64,000 bases of DNA from Antedon mediterranea (lineage: Eukaryota > Echinodermata > Crinoidea > Comatulida > Antedonidae). This document shows positions 46,253 to 56,995 of the stretch, in pieces. The notes beneath the pieces were generated by a model. It was not told where the DNA came from. It did not search any database and saw only the letters and a list, made by a program, of their open reading frames with translations. The stretch lies in NCBI RefSeq assembly GCF_964355755.1, contig NC_092680.1:2767001-2831000 (forward strand), written 5' to 3'. Numbering within the stretch: position 1 is the first letter of the stretch; every line of letters starts with the position of its first letter. Made by a program: the position numbers and the translations under genes.

Positions 46253-47134
46253 ATGTCTGGACATTTAGATTGTGACAATGACAATGGAACAGTTACCACC
46301 TCAGTCTATCCACTCGAACACAAACTGGGGCTTATAAACACACTTGTGGACAGAGCTGAGAAGGTAGTGGGAGATATGGATTTGAGGAAAGTTGAGATGG
46401 ATAACATCAAGAAAGCGTTACACAACTGCCAGTATCCAGAGTGGTCCTTCCAGAGAGTTATGGAAAACCGAAAAAGAAAAAAGAACAAAGGACACGAACC
46501 ACAGAAGGAAAAGATCAAGATGCGAGGTAGCATAGGAATCCCCTATGTAAAAGGAATGGCAGAAAGAATACGACACACTCTCTCCTATCACAATGTCGGA
46601 ACCTATTTCCTACCCCAAAATAAAATCAAGAATAGCCTCGTCCACCCAAAAGATAAAATCGAGAAGATGGATACATGTGGAGTAATCTACGAAGTCACCT
46701 GCCGCAATTGTCCACAAGTTTACATTGGGGAAATAGGGAGGGCATTACAAACACGAATTAATGATCACAAAAAAGATGTTACAACAAACACGGTGGGAGT
46801 AATGACTAGGGCCTCCAGAACATCCACATCTTCGATCATACACAAATCTGCCATTACAGAACATGTCATAAAACACAATCATGTACCGAACTGGGAGGCT
46901 TCCATCTTAACCAAAGAGCCTAAACGCAAAGACAGACAGATTAGAGAATCATTACATATAAGGAGAAATAAAGAGAAGACCATGAACCGGGACACTGGAG
47001 CCCACGAACTCTCGCATTTGTACAATGATTTGATAGACACATCACCTGGCCGAGCCCCGCACAACCTCCAACATACAACCGGAGGCGTACGACGTCATCA
47101 ACAGATGACGTCAAGAATGACCAAGCTGCATTAA
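46253..47134 (+). CDS. Penelope-like element, C-terminal part with GIY-YIG endonuclease
   Basis: An uninterrupted 293-codon frame. Residues 19-40 (VYPLEHKLGLINTLVDRAE) and about 98-130 (IPYVKGMAERIRHTL) match the region after the reverse transcriptase catalytic core of Penelope-like retroelements. From about residue 142, CGVIYEVTCRNCPQVYIGEI is a GIY-YIG nuclease start with paired cysteines, followed by ALQTRINDHKKD (catalytic Arg) and RQIRESLHIRR (likely catalytic Glu). The reverse transcriptase core is missing upstream, so this is a 5'-truncated copy and the ATG at 46253 is probably not the native start. The translated sequence continues past the stop as a family-typical ISDRDRNVRVS tail in another frame (47152-47190). 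Confidence 0.85.
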   Translation: MSGHLDCDNDNGTVTTSVYPLEHKLGLINTLVDRAEKVVGDMDLRKVEMDNIKKALHNCQYPEWSFQRVMENRKRKKNKGHEPQKEKIKMRGSIGIPYVKGMAERIRHTLSYHNVGTYFLPQNKIKNSLVHPKDKIEKMDTCGVIYEVTCRNCPQVYIGEIGRALQTRINDHKKDVTTNTVGVMTRASRTSTSSIIHKSAITEHVIKHNHVPNWEASILTKEPKRKDRQIRESLHIRRNKEKTMNRDTGAHELSHLYNDLIDTSPGRAPHNLQHTTGGVRRHQQMTSRMTKLH

Positions 47135-47340
47135 CACTCCGCAGTCAGTTGAGAAGGATCTCTGATAGAGATCGAAACGTTCGAGTAAGTACTCCGTTAA
47201 CTTGTGCTTTTACAAAAACGAAATTTGTCATCTATACAAAATCGAAGCTAAATGAAATTCTTTCAACAATAAATATGACTTGTATAATTGCTGCAGCAGG
47301 GTTTAAATGCACAAATTTGACGATCACTCGTTAATTAGAG
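47135..47340. other. 3' flank of the Penelope-like element with two short hairpins
   Basis: Just after the stop lie GATCTCTGATAGAGATC (a 6-bp stem) followed by GAAACG, and GAGTAAGTACTC. The element's end probably lies near here but no target duplication was identified. Confidence 0.45.
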
Positions 47341-47644
47341 TAATCGAATTAATTATAAATAAAACACAAAAGTATCTTTTCTAAAGAAGTACTCATCTCT
47401 CTTCTACAGTAGTATCTAACTTTAATCAGGTTGAACAAGTTTTAAAATTGTATTATTAACTGTATTTATCAAAAGTGGTTTAAAACAAAAAATTGTACTA
47501 TTATCCTATCTAAAGATAATTATGCTTTCTAGAAATATCTCAGTAATTCCAAGTTCATCAAGAATATATTGAAATACACAGTTGTTTCTTTTCTATTTCA
47601 CCAAGGCAATTTCACACTCAGACATTATTGTTATCTTGTAAACA

Positions 47645-50600
47645 TCACGTAAATATTCCTTTCAGGGCGATTATTTCCAGTCGTTTTAATTTCAAACGTT
47701 GCATTAATTCTTCGTCTGAAGCCGTCTTTAGTTGTCGAATGAATTGACGTTCTGTTAATTTAAGTTCATGTACTTTTTCAAGAACGTCGGGGCTGACATC
47801 GAGATCGGCTAACAAGTGCTCTAAACGTTCCACTTCAAGGTTTGGTACTACTGTATAAGACATTGAAAGAACACGTTATACTATATTATTGAACATATCA
47901 GCAATGATTATCTATCGGATAACTTATATTTGCATAATCTGTCTTTCTATATTATCGGTTCCATCTTTCTTATTCACTTTGTTTCCTAATGTACAATAAC
48001 TCGTCGAAAATGTTAATGTCTCCTTATTCCAAATGTTTATAAAGCTAAAGGCAGATAAATCACTTTATAATAATAATATTCTTTGTTTATTAAAGTTTTT
48101 TTAATTGAATTGAATTGATCACTTTATTTAAAAATAAATATTCCATTACTGTATATACAAAAAAAAATACAAGACTGAAAATAAACTAAAATAGGATTTT
48201 TCCCACTTAGTGAAGAGATTCGAATATCGTAACACCTATACACCGAATATCGCCTATTCTGGAATAGTTAAAAATCATTCAGAGGTCGCCAAAGAAATCT
48301 GAAATTACTGTAGTAATTACAAATGCATAGACTTCTTAAACAAAAATTAAATATAATTAATAAAAATATTATCATAACAGATTGTGTCGGTGACGCTTAC
48401 ATGATGCACCAGAGTTTTTCATTTCTTACCTTTTGAGACAGGAATTGGATCTAGATAGTCATGTGCATCTTCATCACTATCAATAGACTCATAGTAACCC
48501 TGACCAGTTTCATCAACTGGTGGTTTCTTTTTCTTTTTATTGAACTTTTTCTTTAAAGTGTTTAGGCCTAAACTAAATTTGTTCGAATGCCTACTTTTTG
48601 GTACGACGTATCCAACTGGGTGATCTGAGGGGCGTACAATTTTGCTGTAAAACAAAAATATACAGAAAAGATAATGAAAGAATGCTGGTGAACCAATGGT
48701 CTCTATCGTTACTAAGGTACAGAGTGACGTATTCGAGAAAAATAATAATACAGGCTGTATGATATGCAATTCAAATTTTAAAGATGTTTTGTCCCCAAAA
48801 ACATGAAAAATAAAGATTAATAAAATCAGACTTTGAATAGGCCATTTTGCAGTTTTAATAAAGTTATTCATTTATAAAATATATATTCAATTATAAATGT
48901 ATATATTAATAATAATAAGTGAATAACTATTTGTGACATTAACATGGCATATTCAACAAACAATTTAACAAAAATTATTTTTAGGTGGTGTGTGGGGGAG
49001 GGGGGGGGGGGAAATAAATATTTAATTATTAGGCTTATGTTTAACTTTGTATTGTTTTTGTTATTTTGAATACTATTGTGACAAGATAGAAAGTGGACAA
49101 ATTCTAGGGTTGGCACCAATTATACAAAAATGGAACACAAATGCTACCGTAGGCCTACCCGAGATCAGGCTTGTCGTAGTTATTGTCAGAGTCGGATGAC
49201 GATGAGTTTCTACTAGATTGTGGTTGTCTTCTTAAAAGAATAAAATATATATAGTATGAATATTAATGCCTTGTCTCTGCAACTATCAAATAAGATTTCT
49301 ACGAAACCTTAGATAAGATCGGTTTGTAATCACAAAAGAAATTTCGCGATTCGTTTTTGCATAGAAACATCAAATTATGTTGTTATTCATTCTACAACGG
49401 TTAGGCTAGTACCCGATTTACGATTATCGGTATAAAGTATAGATTCCAACTAGGACAATTCTACAAAAGCACGACGACGTGTGTCCCATATAATATATCA
49501 AGACCCTAATCACTTAAACTAACCTTACATAATACAGGCACCACATGCGTGATACACATACGTTGCTGTATTATTGTGTATTATTTTCCTATGATGGGAA
49601 TATTGTCGTGCGTGGAGATCTTGTTATGAAATGCAAGTGAAACTATATATTGCGATATGATTTTACAAATATTACTTTCTTACTTTTTTACAATATCGAG
49701 TCGAGGGGGTATAGGAGGTGGTAACTGAGTTGGCTCAGCGTACGCTTGGTGAGTGAGGCACATTGACTTAAAGTCCGATTCTGACATGACGTCAACCATT
49801 AGTCTTTCATGTGTTGCACTAGACATTCCTTGTCTATAACCCAATGGTAAATTCCTCTTTTTCACTCTGACCAATGTATGCTCTGGGATAAAGAACCGAT
49901 GCGTTGTAGTATTTTTACTTTCGTCAAAAATACTAACAAAAATGTCAGTCTCAGAATAGGACATTTCCAATTTTAAGCAACCTTCATCGCGTAAAATAAC
50001 ATCGTCTTCATTGTGTTTACGTCGTTGTGGAGTTGAGTGTAATCTTGCCCTGAATGGTAGCTCACAGGGTAGCCGAGAGAGATTAAAAGTTTCGTCAGTA
50101 CAATCAATTTCTTCAAAGCCACCTACGGCATAAGAAGGTACATTAACGGTTTTAGAACGTCCTGGAACATCGGATTGACGTGAGCAGATGATAACCTCAC
50201 ATTCCTCCCTCTCGAATGAAACAATTCCCATCTCCTTTGGTACTAAGATGTCTCCTATATATATCGAATCTATATCAGAGTTTGAAACGATGTAATTCTC
50301 CGTCACTCTTAACTTCTTCCCTGAATGATTTTGCCACATTTCATCTGCAGTTTGACATATTTTAGGAACAACCTACAAAAAATTGAAATAGTTCTATTAG
50401 TTATAAATTTTAAAATTAAACTAAAAACTTAGATTACTTATTGTATAATGTGTTATACTAAACATCAAATCGTGAATAAATCACATTATTTTTGTAGAAA
50501 GTTTATAAGATATCAATTTTATTTCTATTATTTTACACAACAAAGAAGGTAACCGACGCGACGACTGCAAAATGTGAAAACAATCATACAATAGTATAAT

Positions 50601-51937
50601 AGTATAGAAAGATCCTGTGGATGTAATTCTTTCTCCATCGGGAAGGAAACCAACACATTATAATAATGTTGGTCGAGTTTTATACTGCACAGTACATTTC
50701 CGCGTCTGAAACGGATATGATATAGGAAACTTTTAGTAGAAGAAATTTGAGATGTAAAATAAAAGAAAAGGGACTTTTTTTGTGTTCTTTCTTTGTTGTT
50801 GTTGTTGCTGTTCTATCAACTATTAGATTTCAAAAAGAAAAATGAAAATGATATTGGCATACAATAGTTATTAATCCCCCACTTCTTTTATGATTTGATA
50901 CATTGAATAATTGTGAATTGTTTGAATAAACATCGACCCACCTTGAAGCTACCTTTGTATGTTTCAGTAGGTATAGTAAAGTAACGTTCTGTACCCATTG
51001 TAAGGACCTTTTCAACTTCATCAACTCCATCCACTATTAATAACTGTTCTGTTTGCAAGTCCCGCATAATACCGCTTATTTTCAATGAATCGTCAAAGTC
51101 GACTACCTCCACACATATTGGATAATGTGTTTCACGTTTCACTATATCGTGTATATTTTTAGTTGTATTAAAGTGATCATCTGGTAGTACAATTTGCGTA
51201 ACTGTAAAATCAGTTTCGATTGGTATTCGGATGACTGTAGCGGTGTCGACTACGGGTCGGCAATTTATAACGTCAATTTTGGACAGAAATAGAGAATCGT
51301 TAAAATTATCAGGTAGACCTGGTATAAATTGACTTTCAGTAAATGATGTATTGGTAACCTGAAATACTTGAATTGGCATTCGCGGCAATAGTTCTCTTAA
51401 AGTGTAATGCTTTTTAGATACATCGAAATAACCGTTGGTTTCGATTCCAATGAGTATGTTCTTTGGCGACGTTGCTGTCGAATAATATGTACCAAGGACA
51501 TACACATTATCATGTCCTGTGAACGTTGTTGATTTAATAAAATCAACTCTGGTGCCTTTAGGAAGTGTAGTATGCCTACCTGAAACTTTGATATCTTCAT
51601 GGCAATACGCAGTGCATGGGAAATCACAGTCAGACACTATACTTTTGATAGTTTTTAACGTCTTATCTGTACCAACCACTGGACTGAATAATCCTTTAAA
51701 TTCCAAGGGGAGTGTAATCAGTCCCTTCTGACTGGATATACTGTATGTATCAGAAAATGTCACATTCACAACATGATCGATTGATTCTGCGCGAAATATT
51801 TCTCCTTTTGAGAAATCTCTTGATGATACGCCCAACACACTGCCGTAACAACCATCCTGTACCTCAAAGACTTGCGGAATTCTTACCGTCTGAATAAACT
51901 TTTTAAAGCTTACAGGTTTGACGCTCTTCACGCTCAT
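47645..51937 (-). CDS. THEMIS-like CABIT adaptor with C-terminal SAM domain
   Basis: Five exons on the minus strand: 51937-50942, 50372-49684, 49230-49159, 48644-48430, 47850-47645; 2178 nt, 725 aa plus TGA, all GT-AG and in phase. Residues about 10-240 form a first CABIT module (VFEVQDGCYGSVLG, LPLEFKGLF, LIGIETNGYF) and about 250-530 a second (FLSKIDVINCRPVVD, FTIPTETYKGSFK, VNVPSYAVGGFEEI), in the order seen in vertebrate THEMIS. A proline motif PPPIPPR (550-556) resembles GRB2-SH3 ligands. Then come a Ser/Asp stretch, a basic run KKKFNKKKKK (617-626, possible nuclear signal), two tyrosine sites (YESI 637, YLDP 649), and a SAM domain (661-725), as at the end of GAREM. A role as GRB2-linked signalling adaptor is inferred from the families. 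Upstream ATG at 51953 is out of frame. Confidence 0.88.
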
Positions 51938-52300
51938 TCCGACTGTACTTCATCGTCACCAAAAAATACAAACGAAAACAGGAATATGCGTGTTATATTC
52001 ATAAATCAAACACGCCAACGAAACCGACTGTGTATATAGTCGATCTAATGTATTTATACTGAACTTTGAACACCGCAATTTTATTTCCGCAAAAACGTTG
52101 TAGTTCATGGAAGTGTTATTAATAGTCTTTTAAATCTCTTGTGAGCGGTGACGAAGCATAGAAACGTTGTTTGTTGTACCATTGTTAGTATAATTAAATA
52201 CAGTACTCTGTATTTCCTTTAAACTTTTATCGCTATAGAAATTCTGTACTTCAAAATGCCTATAATTAGCGACAACATCCCGGACACGTATCCGGATATT
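51938..52300. other. Upstream region of the CABIT gene
   Basis: Presumed 5' UTR and promoter. No TATA box or clear element that I can support. Confidence 0.4.
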
Positions 52301-52980
52301 CACCCCCTGGACATTTACCCCCCGGAAAACTACCCCCCGGACAACCACCACCTGGACCACTACCCCCTTAGGACAACTACCCCTTTAGGACAACTACCCC
52401 CCGGACAAATACCCCCCGGACAACTACCCCCTTAGGACAACTACCCCCTTAGGACAACTACCCCCTGGACAACTACCCCCTGGACAATTACCCCCTAGGA
52501 ACAATTACCCCCCGGACAATTACCCCCCGAACAATTACCCCCCGGACAATTACCCCCCGGACAATTACCCCCCGGACAATTACCCCCTCCTCCCCGGGTA
52601 ATTACCCCGCGGACAACTACCTCTGACACAATACTCCCCGTAGGACAACTACTTCCTGGACAATACTCCGAGGGCAAATAATCTTTTAGGACAACTACCT
52701 CCGTAGGACAACTAACCCCTGGACAACATTTCATTTGTTTGTTTTCATTTTACAACCCGGATTATACAATATATTTATATACATGATAAAAAAAAACAAT
52801 AATAGCTCAGTACCACCAGTAACCCGTATCACTGTAATTCCTTTTTGGTTAATCGTATCAAATTAGAAATTATATTATCATAATCTTATTACCCCGCGGA
52901 CAACTGCCTCTGACACAATACTCCCCGTAGGACAACTACCTCCTGGACCTGGACAATACTCCGAGGGCAAATAATCTTTA

Positions 52981-53289
52981 GGAGTGGAGCTGTGGCTTGG
53001 TGGTTATGATGCTTGGCTACCAATCTAAGGGTCCTGGGTTCAAGTCCTGTCATATGTCAGGGTTTTTTTCTCATGACAATTTACAACTCCACTCCCAAAG
53101 ACTTAATAATAAGTCTTTGTCTATGTAGAGCATCTTGTGTATATGTTTGTCTTATATGTTCTAGTGCAGTATATGGAGAGCCATCTCTATAGTGCTTTGC
53201 ACTCATGGCAATCCTCAGGGTGCTGCACCGCTGTGTTGTCATGTATGTTTGCCTGAAAATTAAATAAAATAAAATAAAAAAAAATAAAA
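52981..53289 (+). mobile_element. tRNA-derived SINE
   Basis: Starts GGAGTGGAGCTGTGGCTTGG. An A-box-like TGGCTTGGTGG (52993-53003) and a B-box-like GGTTCAAGTCC (53037-53047) are spaced as in a tRNA gene. A roughly 200-bp tRNA-unrelated body follows, ending in an A-rich tail (AAATAAAATAAAATAAAA, 53263-53289). It interrupts a minisatellite unit whose uninterrupted twin lies at about 52670-52700, so the insertion postdates the local duplication. The tRNA part lacks a clean cloverleaf, so it is not a functional tRNA. Confidence 0.75.
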
Positions 53290-53739
53290 GACAACTACCT
53301 CCGTAGGACAACTAACCCCTGGACAACTACCACCCAGAAAACTATCCCTTTAGAACAACTACCCCCCGGACGGACAACTACCACCCAGGCCATTCAACAA
53401 CCTGACCTCTGCAACAGCGTATAATAGGAATTAATAACTATATTTTAATTCGTTACTTTGACGAATTACTATTCATTATTGTAAACAAAAGTAAAAGATT
53501 GAACATAAATATAGCCTGGTATAAACTGAAGATTGTCACATGATCATAGGATAGTCGAACGTATTATATAGTACTCCCTGTATTTACTGTAAAAACTGGG
53601 TTCGCTAATAATAATAATAATTTTTGCGTCAGGACAATGCTTCGATAACCACTGGTCTTAAAAGAATTAATTTTTGTCTCAAATTTGTCATTTGTATTTT
53701 TGTACACTTGAAGAATAATATCACTTTTGATATTTGACC

Positions 53740-53965
53740 TCAATGTTCACTCACCGAATAAACGGCGATCTTTAAATAAATTCCCCTCAAATAAACGGTG
53801 ACCATGTCACTCTCATGACACATCATATGGAATAATCGGCGTCTATTTCCATTAGATTATACCCCCTCCCATTGAATAAACAACTTTCTTCCAATAAATG
53901 TCCACCTAAAAACCACCTAAACAATAAACAGCCCAGGCCGTTTTTTTCAATAAATACGGTACTTT
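53740..53965. repeat. AATAAACG-rich repeat
   Basis: Repeated words AATAAACG, AATAAATTCCCCT and AATAAATGTCCA; similar text recurs at 58320-58380 (in the inverse form GTTTATTTGAAGGAGATG) and at 59730-59830. A dispersed family without clear ends. Confidence 0.45.
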
Positions 53966-54008
53966 AAATCTAGCAAATCTAGGGCCTAGCGTGCTGTTAA
54001 ACAGAATA

Positions 54009-54408
54009 ATCGGTTAAAAACGGGTGTTTCGAAACTAGAGACCCGAGACCAGAGACCATGAGACCCGAGACCCAATACGAAAAGGGAGACCTAAATATAC
54101 GAAAAGGGAGACCCACGTACGAAAAGGGAGACCCCACTATACGAAAAGGAAGACCCCACTATACGAAAAGGGAGACCCTAATATACGAAAAGGGAGACCT
54201 AAATATACGAAAAGGGAGACCAAATATACGAAAAGGGAGACCCAAATATACGAAATGGGAGACCCAAATATACAAAAAAAGAGACCAGAACGAAAAGGGA
54301 GACCCTAATATACGAAAAGGGAGACCCAAATATAGGTCTCCCTTTTCGTATTGGGTCGTGTCAGGTCTCTGGTCTCGGGTCTCTAGTTTCGAAACACCCG
54401 TTAAAAAC
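54009..54408. repeat. 400-bp palindrome with a tandem ACGAAAAGGGAGACC core
   Basis: GTTAAAAACGGGTGTTTCGA at the left and TCGAAACACCCGTTAAAAAC at the right are inverted. The pairing continues through AACTAGAGACCCGAGACCAG and its complement, and through CCCAATACGAAAAGGGAGAC. The middle holds about a dozen copies of ACGAAAAGGGAGACC with short A/T spacers. The 118-codon frame starting at 54058 is a by-product of the repeat. Confidence 0.85.
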
Positions 54409-55084
54409 AGATGATTTCATTTTTACAGAAACCGGTCCTATATATTTGTCTACTTTTAGATTGGGGGGGGGGGGGGGGGTAGTTGACCGGGGGGTAGTTG
54501 ACCGGGGGGTAGTTGTCCTAAGGGGGTAGTTGTCCTAAGGGGGTAGTTGTCCGGGGGGTAGTTGTCCGGGGGGTTGTTATCCTAAGGGGGTAGTTGTCCT
54601 AAGGGGGTAGTTGTCCGGGGGGTAATTGTCCGGGGGGTAGTTGTCCTAAGGGGGTAGTTGTCCGGGTGGTAAACATCCGGGGGGTAACTGTCTAGGGGGT
54701 AGGTGTCCTAGAACCCCCGGACACACTACTATAAACGAGCTTCGTAATAGAGGTAAATGTTGACAGAGGCACATTTCAATTATTACTTATGTCTGTCGGT
54801 TATTAAATACAAAAGTATATCACTCGAACTCCTCGCCTGCCTACAATAAACTGATAAGAGGCTATAGTTTGATTACAGTAATATTGATATCTTACTTATA
54901 GTGTAATTTGAAATATTTTTTATGTACTTAATCCAATTCCATTTTAATATAAGATGTTCTTTTTATGTGATCACTTTTTTATATGTCCAATATTTTGTAA
55001 AATTTTACACAATTTAGCCTTTGGCTACAATGTAAATTTTCGTTTTATTGAATAAAACCTTGAACTGAACTGAATTTCTGCGTA

Positions 55085-56499
55085 TCTATATTATAAGTGA
55101 GAGAGTTTGTCTGTTTGTCTGTCTGTTTGTTTGTTTGTTCGTTATACAAAATTGTGTTACTTACACATGGGGTATCAAAATGACCGCAATTGTACCGGGA
55201 ATGTTCTAAGCTATATTTCAACATCATCCGCCATGTTTGTTCGTTATAAAAATTTTTGTTTCTGCACGTAACCATACGTATGGGGTATCAAAATGATGGC
55301 AATTGTACCCGGAAGGTTTTAAACTACATTTAAAAAAATTCCCCCGACTCCTGGGGTTTTTGTGAGAGGGGTGGGGGGGGGGGGAGGGGAGGGGGTGGTG
55401 TGGTGGTTTGTGATGTCATTTTTTGCTAGGGCTTGGGGTTGTAGGCTATCGAATTGTAAAATTATACTACACAAGTTTTACAGTATTTCAATTATCCTCA
55501 GCAAGGCGTTTGGGGAAATATAGATATAGATATACATATTTTATTCATTAACCAATATGAGACCTATTCAATTACACATTTAGCAAAGTACTTTAACCAT
55601 ATCCAGCTATGTATCGGTCTCTTGGATTGTCTCATTACAGACATCCATACCTGTGTGAACATACACATGTTGTTTACTGTTACTGTGTTCAACCATGGAG
55701 ATACCTCCATGGTTCAACTACATCACCAATCCTCCAAGGAAAAAACGTCAATTGTTGGAGAGTGGGGTTAAGAGATAGGGTTTGGGAGTTTGCTTACACC
55801 AGAATTGTGGTTGGAAAATGTTAAAGTATGTAATCATTCCTGGGAAGCGGATGGGAGTTTGGGGTGGGGATGTAGGCCTATCACCATGACCGAAAATGTA
55901 TTTGGAATGTTTTAAACTACATTTGAAAACTGCCGCTGAGGGATTATGGGTTGGGAGTGATAATAACATAATTTGTACTGGAACCGGCTTCAACACATCA
56001 CCCAGTGTATCTGGGGTGTGTTTGTAGGGGGAGGAGGAGCGAAAATACTAGCGTAATGAAGTAGCCTATATGATTGGATTGTACTAGGAAAAGTTACTAA
56101 ATTTGAACTGTCCACCCAGGGGAGGAGTTAAGGTTTGTTGATGGTGGCTGGGGTCGTGAAAGGAGAAAGAAGGCTGGGGGACCGCAGTATCTAAATTACA
56201 TATTTTAATTATCAGCCAATACGACACCTAGGCCTATTCATTTACACAATTTACAACGTACTTTCAACCATTATTAGACCCATCGTAGCTATGCATACTC
56301 CTCGCAATTCGAAGCTTAGGTTGAATTTAATTTGTCCATCACTGGGAAGAATTTGTTTTTAAGAAAGAGTATGGGGTATTATTGAAGAGGGGTGGAGGTT
56401 GGTGAGTATAGACAGATACTGGCGTCGGGTGTTATGTACTGAGAAGGCTGTACTGTAAACTAATGTTGAAACTCGCCCTTGGGCGGGTATAATTGCTAG
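55085..56499 (+). mobile_element. Non-autonomous Helitron
   Basis: Begins TCTATATTATAAGTGAGAGA directly after an A and ends with CTAG directly before a T, as expected for insertion between A and T. Ten bases before the terminal CTAG is a hairpin ACTCGCCC-TT-GGGCGGGT (8-bp stem with one G-T pair), the typical 3' structure. The 5' part has a GTTTGTCTGTCTG run and a diverged repeat of about 115 bases (ATGGGGTATCAAAATGA at about 55168 and 55279). No Rep/helicase frame, so mobility would depend on another copy. Confidence 0.72.
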
Positions 56500-56995
56500 T
56501 ATATTTATAAATTGCATATGCGCAGTTTCACCGGGTAAGTTTACCACTACCCACCATAACCCCTTAAATTCATTATTGGAAGTAGGCTTATTTCTTTTTC
56601 CGTAGACAAATTAACACGCTATTTAATTAACTATGAATAGCCATTTTAGCATTTTTATTTATAAATATACCACGTGCAGTTATAAAACTCTGCTAAATGA
56701 CTTTTCATTAGTAGCCTATACTAGGCCTAAGGCTGACCCGTTTAATTTTAAATTTGTCCGCCAGAAAAGAAATATTAAAAAATGTTGTTGTTGAATATTC
56801 TATAAATATAATAGTTACTGTATTCACTTTGACAAAAACAAAAAACTGTAATTTAAACATGGACCTTTTGAGGTCCAAGATTTAAAGTAAAAGACACTAC
56901 TGAACAGAGAATCATTTCGCGCACCTGGATTTATGACGTCATGGTCATGGGACTGAAGTTGTTCATCCACCCATATCATTTTATACAAAAACATC
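56500..56995. other. Upstream region of ACOT13
   Basis: AT-rich; presumably promoter and 5' UTR. Two ATGs at 56941 and 56947 open a short overlapping upstream frame that is out of phase with the ACOT13 start. No TATA box that I can support. Confidence 0.4.

Larger units (their letters stand above)
52305..54720. mobile_element. Minisatellite-armed fold-back region
   Basis: The left arm (52305-52740 and 52885-53390) repeats CCCCCGGACAACTA/CCCCTTAGGACAACTA; the right arm (54465-54715) repeats the reverse complement, GGGGGTAGTTGTCCTAAG. Between them lie a SINE insertion and a second palindrome. A block of about 130 bases (TACCCCGCGGACAACT...) is duplicated within the left arm at 52606 and 52888. 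The inverted arms made of 14-16-bp repeats resemble fold-back elements. Open frames here (for example 52495-52734 minus) are repeat artefacts. Confidence 0.7.

Noticed and set aside
47150-47200. Possible hammerhead ribozyme downstream of the Penelope-like frame (TCTGATAGAGATCGAAAC)
   Set aside because: Penelope-like elements can carry hammerhead motifs, but here the CUGANGA core has an extra base and no stem II can form; the sequence instead folds as GATCTC-TGATA-GAGATC. A covariance-model search would settle it.
52981-53060. Functional tRNA gene
   Set aside because: A and B boxes are present but a complete cloverleaf with paired acceptor ends is not, and an A-tailed body follows; SINE fits better.
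54058-54414. 118-codon open frame of repeating KGRP-like units
   Set aside because: It is the tandem core and arm of a palindrome; stop-free only because of repeat structure.
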